A stretch of 6,400 nt of DNA from CAZTCJ01 sp964612085 (GTDB taxonomy: Bacteria; Pseudomonadota; Alphaproteobacteria; JAJFIK01). The DNA lies in contig CAZTCJ010000140.1 of the NCBI GenBank assembly GCA_964612085.1, positions 1 to 6,400 on the forward strand, given 5' to 3'. Below are positions 5,265 to 6,400 of the stretch, piece after piece; within the stretch, counting starts at the first letter, position 1; the number at the start of each line of letters is the position of its first letter. A model generated the notes under the pieces. The model searched no databases and was not told where the DNA came from. It saw nothing but the letters and a program-made list of their open reading frames with translations. Made by a program: the position numbers and the translations under genes.

Positions 5265-6400
5265 TCAGCTCGCTTCGGCCTGCTCGCCGTCGTCCTGGAT
5301 CTCCTTGCCGGTCTCTTGGTCGACGACCTTCATGGACAAGCGCACCTTGCCGCGCTCATCGAAGCCCATGAGCTTGACCCAGACCGTATCGCCTTCCTTG
5401 ACCACTTCGCTGGGCGAGCCCAGGCGCTTGTTGGCCATTTGCGAAATATGCACCAGGCCGTCGCGGGGACCGAAGAAGTTCACGAAAGCCCCGAAATCGA
5501 CGACCTTCACGACCTTGCCTTCGTAGATCTCGCCCACTTCCGGCTCCGCCACGATGGACTTGATCCACTTCATGGCCGCCTCGATGGTCGCGCCATCGGC
5601 CGAGGCAATGCGGATCGTGCCGTCGTCATTGATGTCGATCTTGGCGCCCGTGGTCTCGGTGATCTCGCGGATCACCTTGCCGCCGGAACCGATCACTTCC
5701 CGGATCTTATCGACCGGGATCTGCATCACTTCGATGCGCGGCGCGTGTTCACCCAGTTCCGTGCGGGCTTCCGTGAGCGACTTCGACATCTCGTCGAGGA
5801 TATGCAGACGGCCGGCTTGCGCCTGTTCGAGCGCGGTCTGCATGATCTCCTTGGTGATGCCCGTGATCTTGATGTCCATCTGGAGCGAGGTCACGCCGTC
5901 GCGGGTGCCCGCCACCTTGAAGTCCATGTCTCCCAGGTGATCCTCATCGCCCAGAATGTCCGAAAGCACCGCATAGCGGTCGCCTTCCTTGATCAGGCCC
6001 ATGGCGATACCCGCCACCGGCCGCTTCAAGGGCACGCCTGAATCCATCAGCGCCAGCGACGCGCCGCAGACGGTGGCCATGGAGGACGAGCCGTTCGATT
6101 CCGTGATCTCGGAAACGATCCGCAGGGTATATGGGAACTCATCCGCTGTCGGAATGAGCGCCTTCAGCGCCCGCCAGGCAAGCTTGCCGTGGCCGATCTC
6201 CCGGCGGCCCGTGAAGCCGATGCGCCCCGTTTCCCCGACCGAATAAGGCGGGAAATTATAGTGGAGCATGAAGGTTTCCTTATAGGTGCCTTGGAGCGCA
6301 TCCACGAACTGCTCGTCGTCGCCGGTGCCCAGCGTGGTCACCACCAGCGCCTGGGTCTCACCCCGTGTGAACAGCGCCGAGCCGTGGGTGCGGGGCAACA
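5265..6400 (-). CDS. pnp: Polynucleotide phosphorylase, C-terminal part (cut by window edge)
   Basis: PNPase is a trimeric 3'-to-5' exoribonuclease that degrades RNA phosphorolytically and often joins RNase E in the degradosome. About 378 residues are visible, against roughly 700 for a full protein; the first RNase PH-like core and the linker lie beyond the right edge. Numbering from the first full codon (6398), the second RNase PH core starts at LPRTHGSALFTRGETQ. It keeps the phosphate/RNA-binding GRREIGHG (64-71) and SNGSSSMA (101-108). The catalytic Asp region DILGDEDHLGDMDFKVAG spans 147-164. A KH domain (about 225-283) carries the GSGG loop at 237-240, and an S1 domain covers about 286-358 (DFGAFV, GLVHISQMANKR). 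A short acidic tail ends DGEQAEAS. All visible key motifs are intact. A strong terminator follows. Confidence 0.97.
   Translation of the reverse strand, partial: LPRTHGSALFTRGETQALVVTTLGTGDDEQFVDALQGTYKETFMLHYNFPPYSVGETGRIGFTGRREIGHGKLAWRALKALIPTADEFPYTLRIVSEITESNGSSSMATVCGASLALMDSGVPLKRPVAGIAMGLIKEGDRYAVLSDILGDEDHLGDMDFKVAGTRDGVTSLQMDIKITGITKEIMQTALEQAQAGRLHILDEMSKSLTEARTELGEHAPRIEVMQIPVDKIREVIGSGGKVIREITETTGAKIDINDDGTIRIASADGATIEAAMKWIKSIVAEPEVGEIYEGKVVKVVDFGAFVNFFGPRDGLVHISQMANKRLGSPSEVVKEGDTVWVKLMGFDERGKVRLSMKVVDQETGKEIQDDGEQAEAS

Noticed and set aside
5316..6041. Open frame on the plus strand opposite pnp (241 codons)
   Set aside because: It is a His/Asp/Arg-rich shadow of a well-conserved PNPase.

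Overview
This is ordinary chromosomal DNA from a GC-rich alphaproteobacterium. The evidence is an Irr-type Fur-family regulator (a family largely restricted to Alphaproteobacteria) divergent from a fabA-fabB-fabI cluster, a FabI resembling the rhizobial type (HAVAYSDK segment), and a PNPase with a GSGG KH loop. I cannot name the genus. I saw no mobile element, CRISPR array, tRNA, rRNA or phage gene.

Layout. (1) 1-350, minus: N-terminal part of a D-isomer-specific 2-hydroxyacid dehydrogenase, cut by the left edge. (2) 351-599: divergent intergenic region with weak candidate promoters for both neighbours. (3) 600-1211, plus: membrane-anchored or exported protein with two bacterial SH3-like repeats, function unknown. 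(4) 1214-1687, minus: Irr iron-response regulator, tail-to-tail with the SH3 gene and separated from it by 2 bases. (5) 1688-1885: divergent promoter region between irr and fabA. (6) 1886-4638, plus: fabA, fabB and fabI. (7) 4639-4797: convergent spacer with no recognisable gene. (8) 4798-5190, minus: small VOC/glyoxalase-fold protein. (9) 5211-5240: strong intrinsic terminator for pnp. (10) 5265-6400, minus: C-terminal part of polynucleotide phosphorylase (second RNase PH core, KH, S1), cut by the right edge.

How the genes work together. FabA makes the cis double bond at the C10 stage, FabB elongates the cis-3-decenoyl intermediate, and FabI performs the final enoyl reduction. The trio therefore forms the anaerobic-type unsaturated fatty acid branch of type II fatty acid synthesis. 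Irr is divergent from it and shares its upstream region, so an iron/heme link to membrane lipid synthesis is possible, but no obvious Irr operator was seen. The other genes are unrelated housekeeping or uncharacterised loci. No new multi-gene system is evident. The items most worth a second look are sequence variations in otherwise recognisable proteins and the terminator just upstream of the VOC gene.
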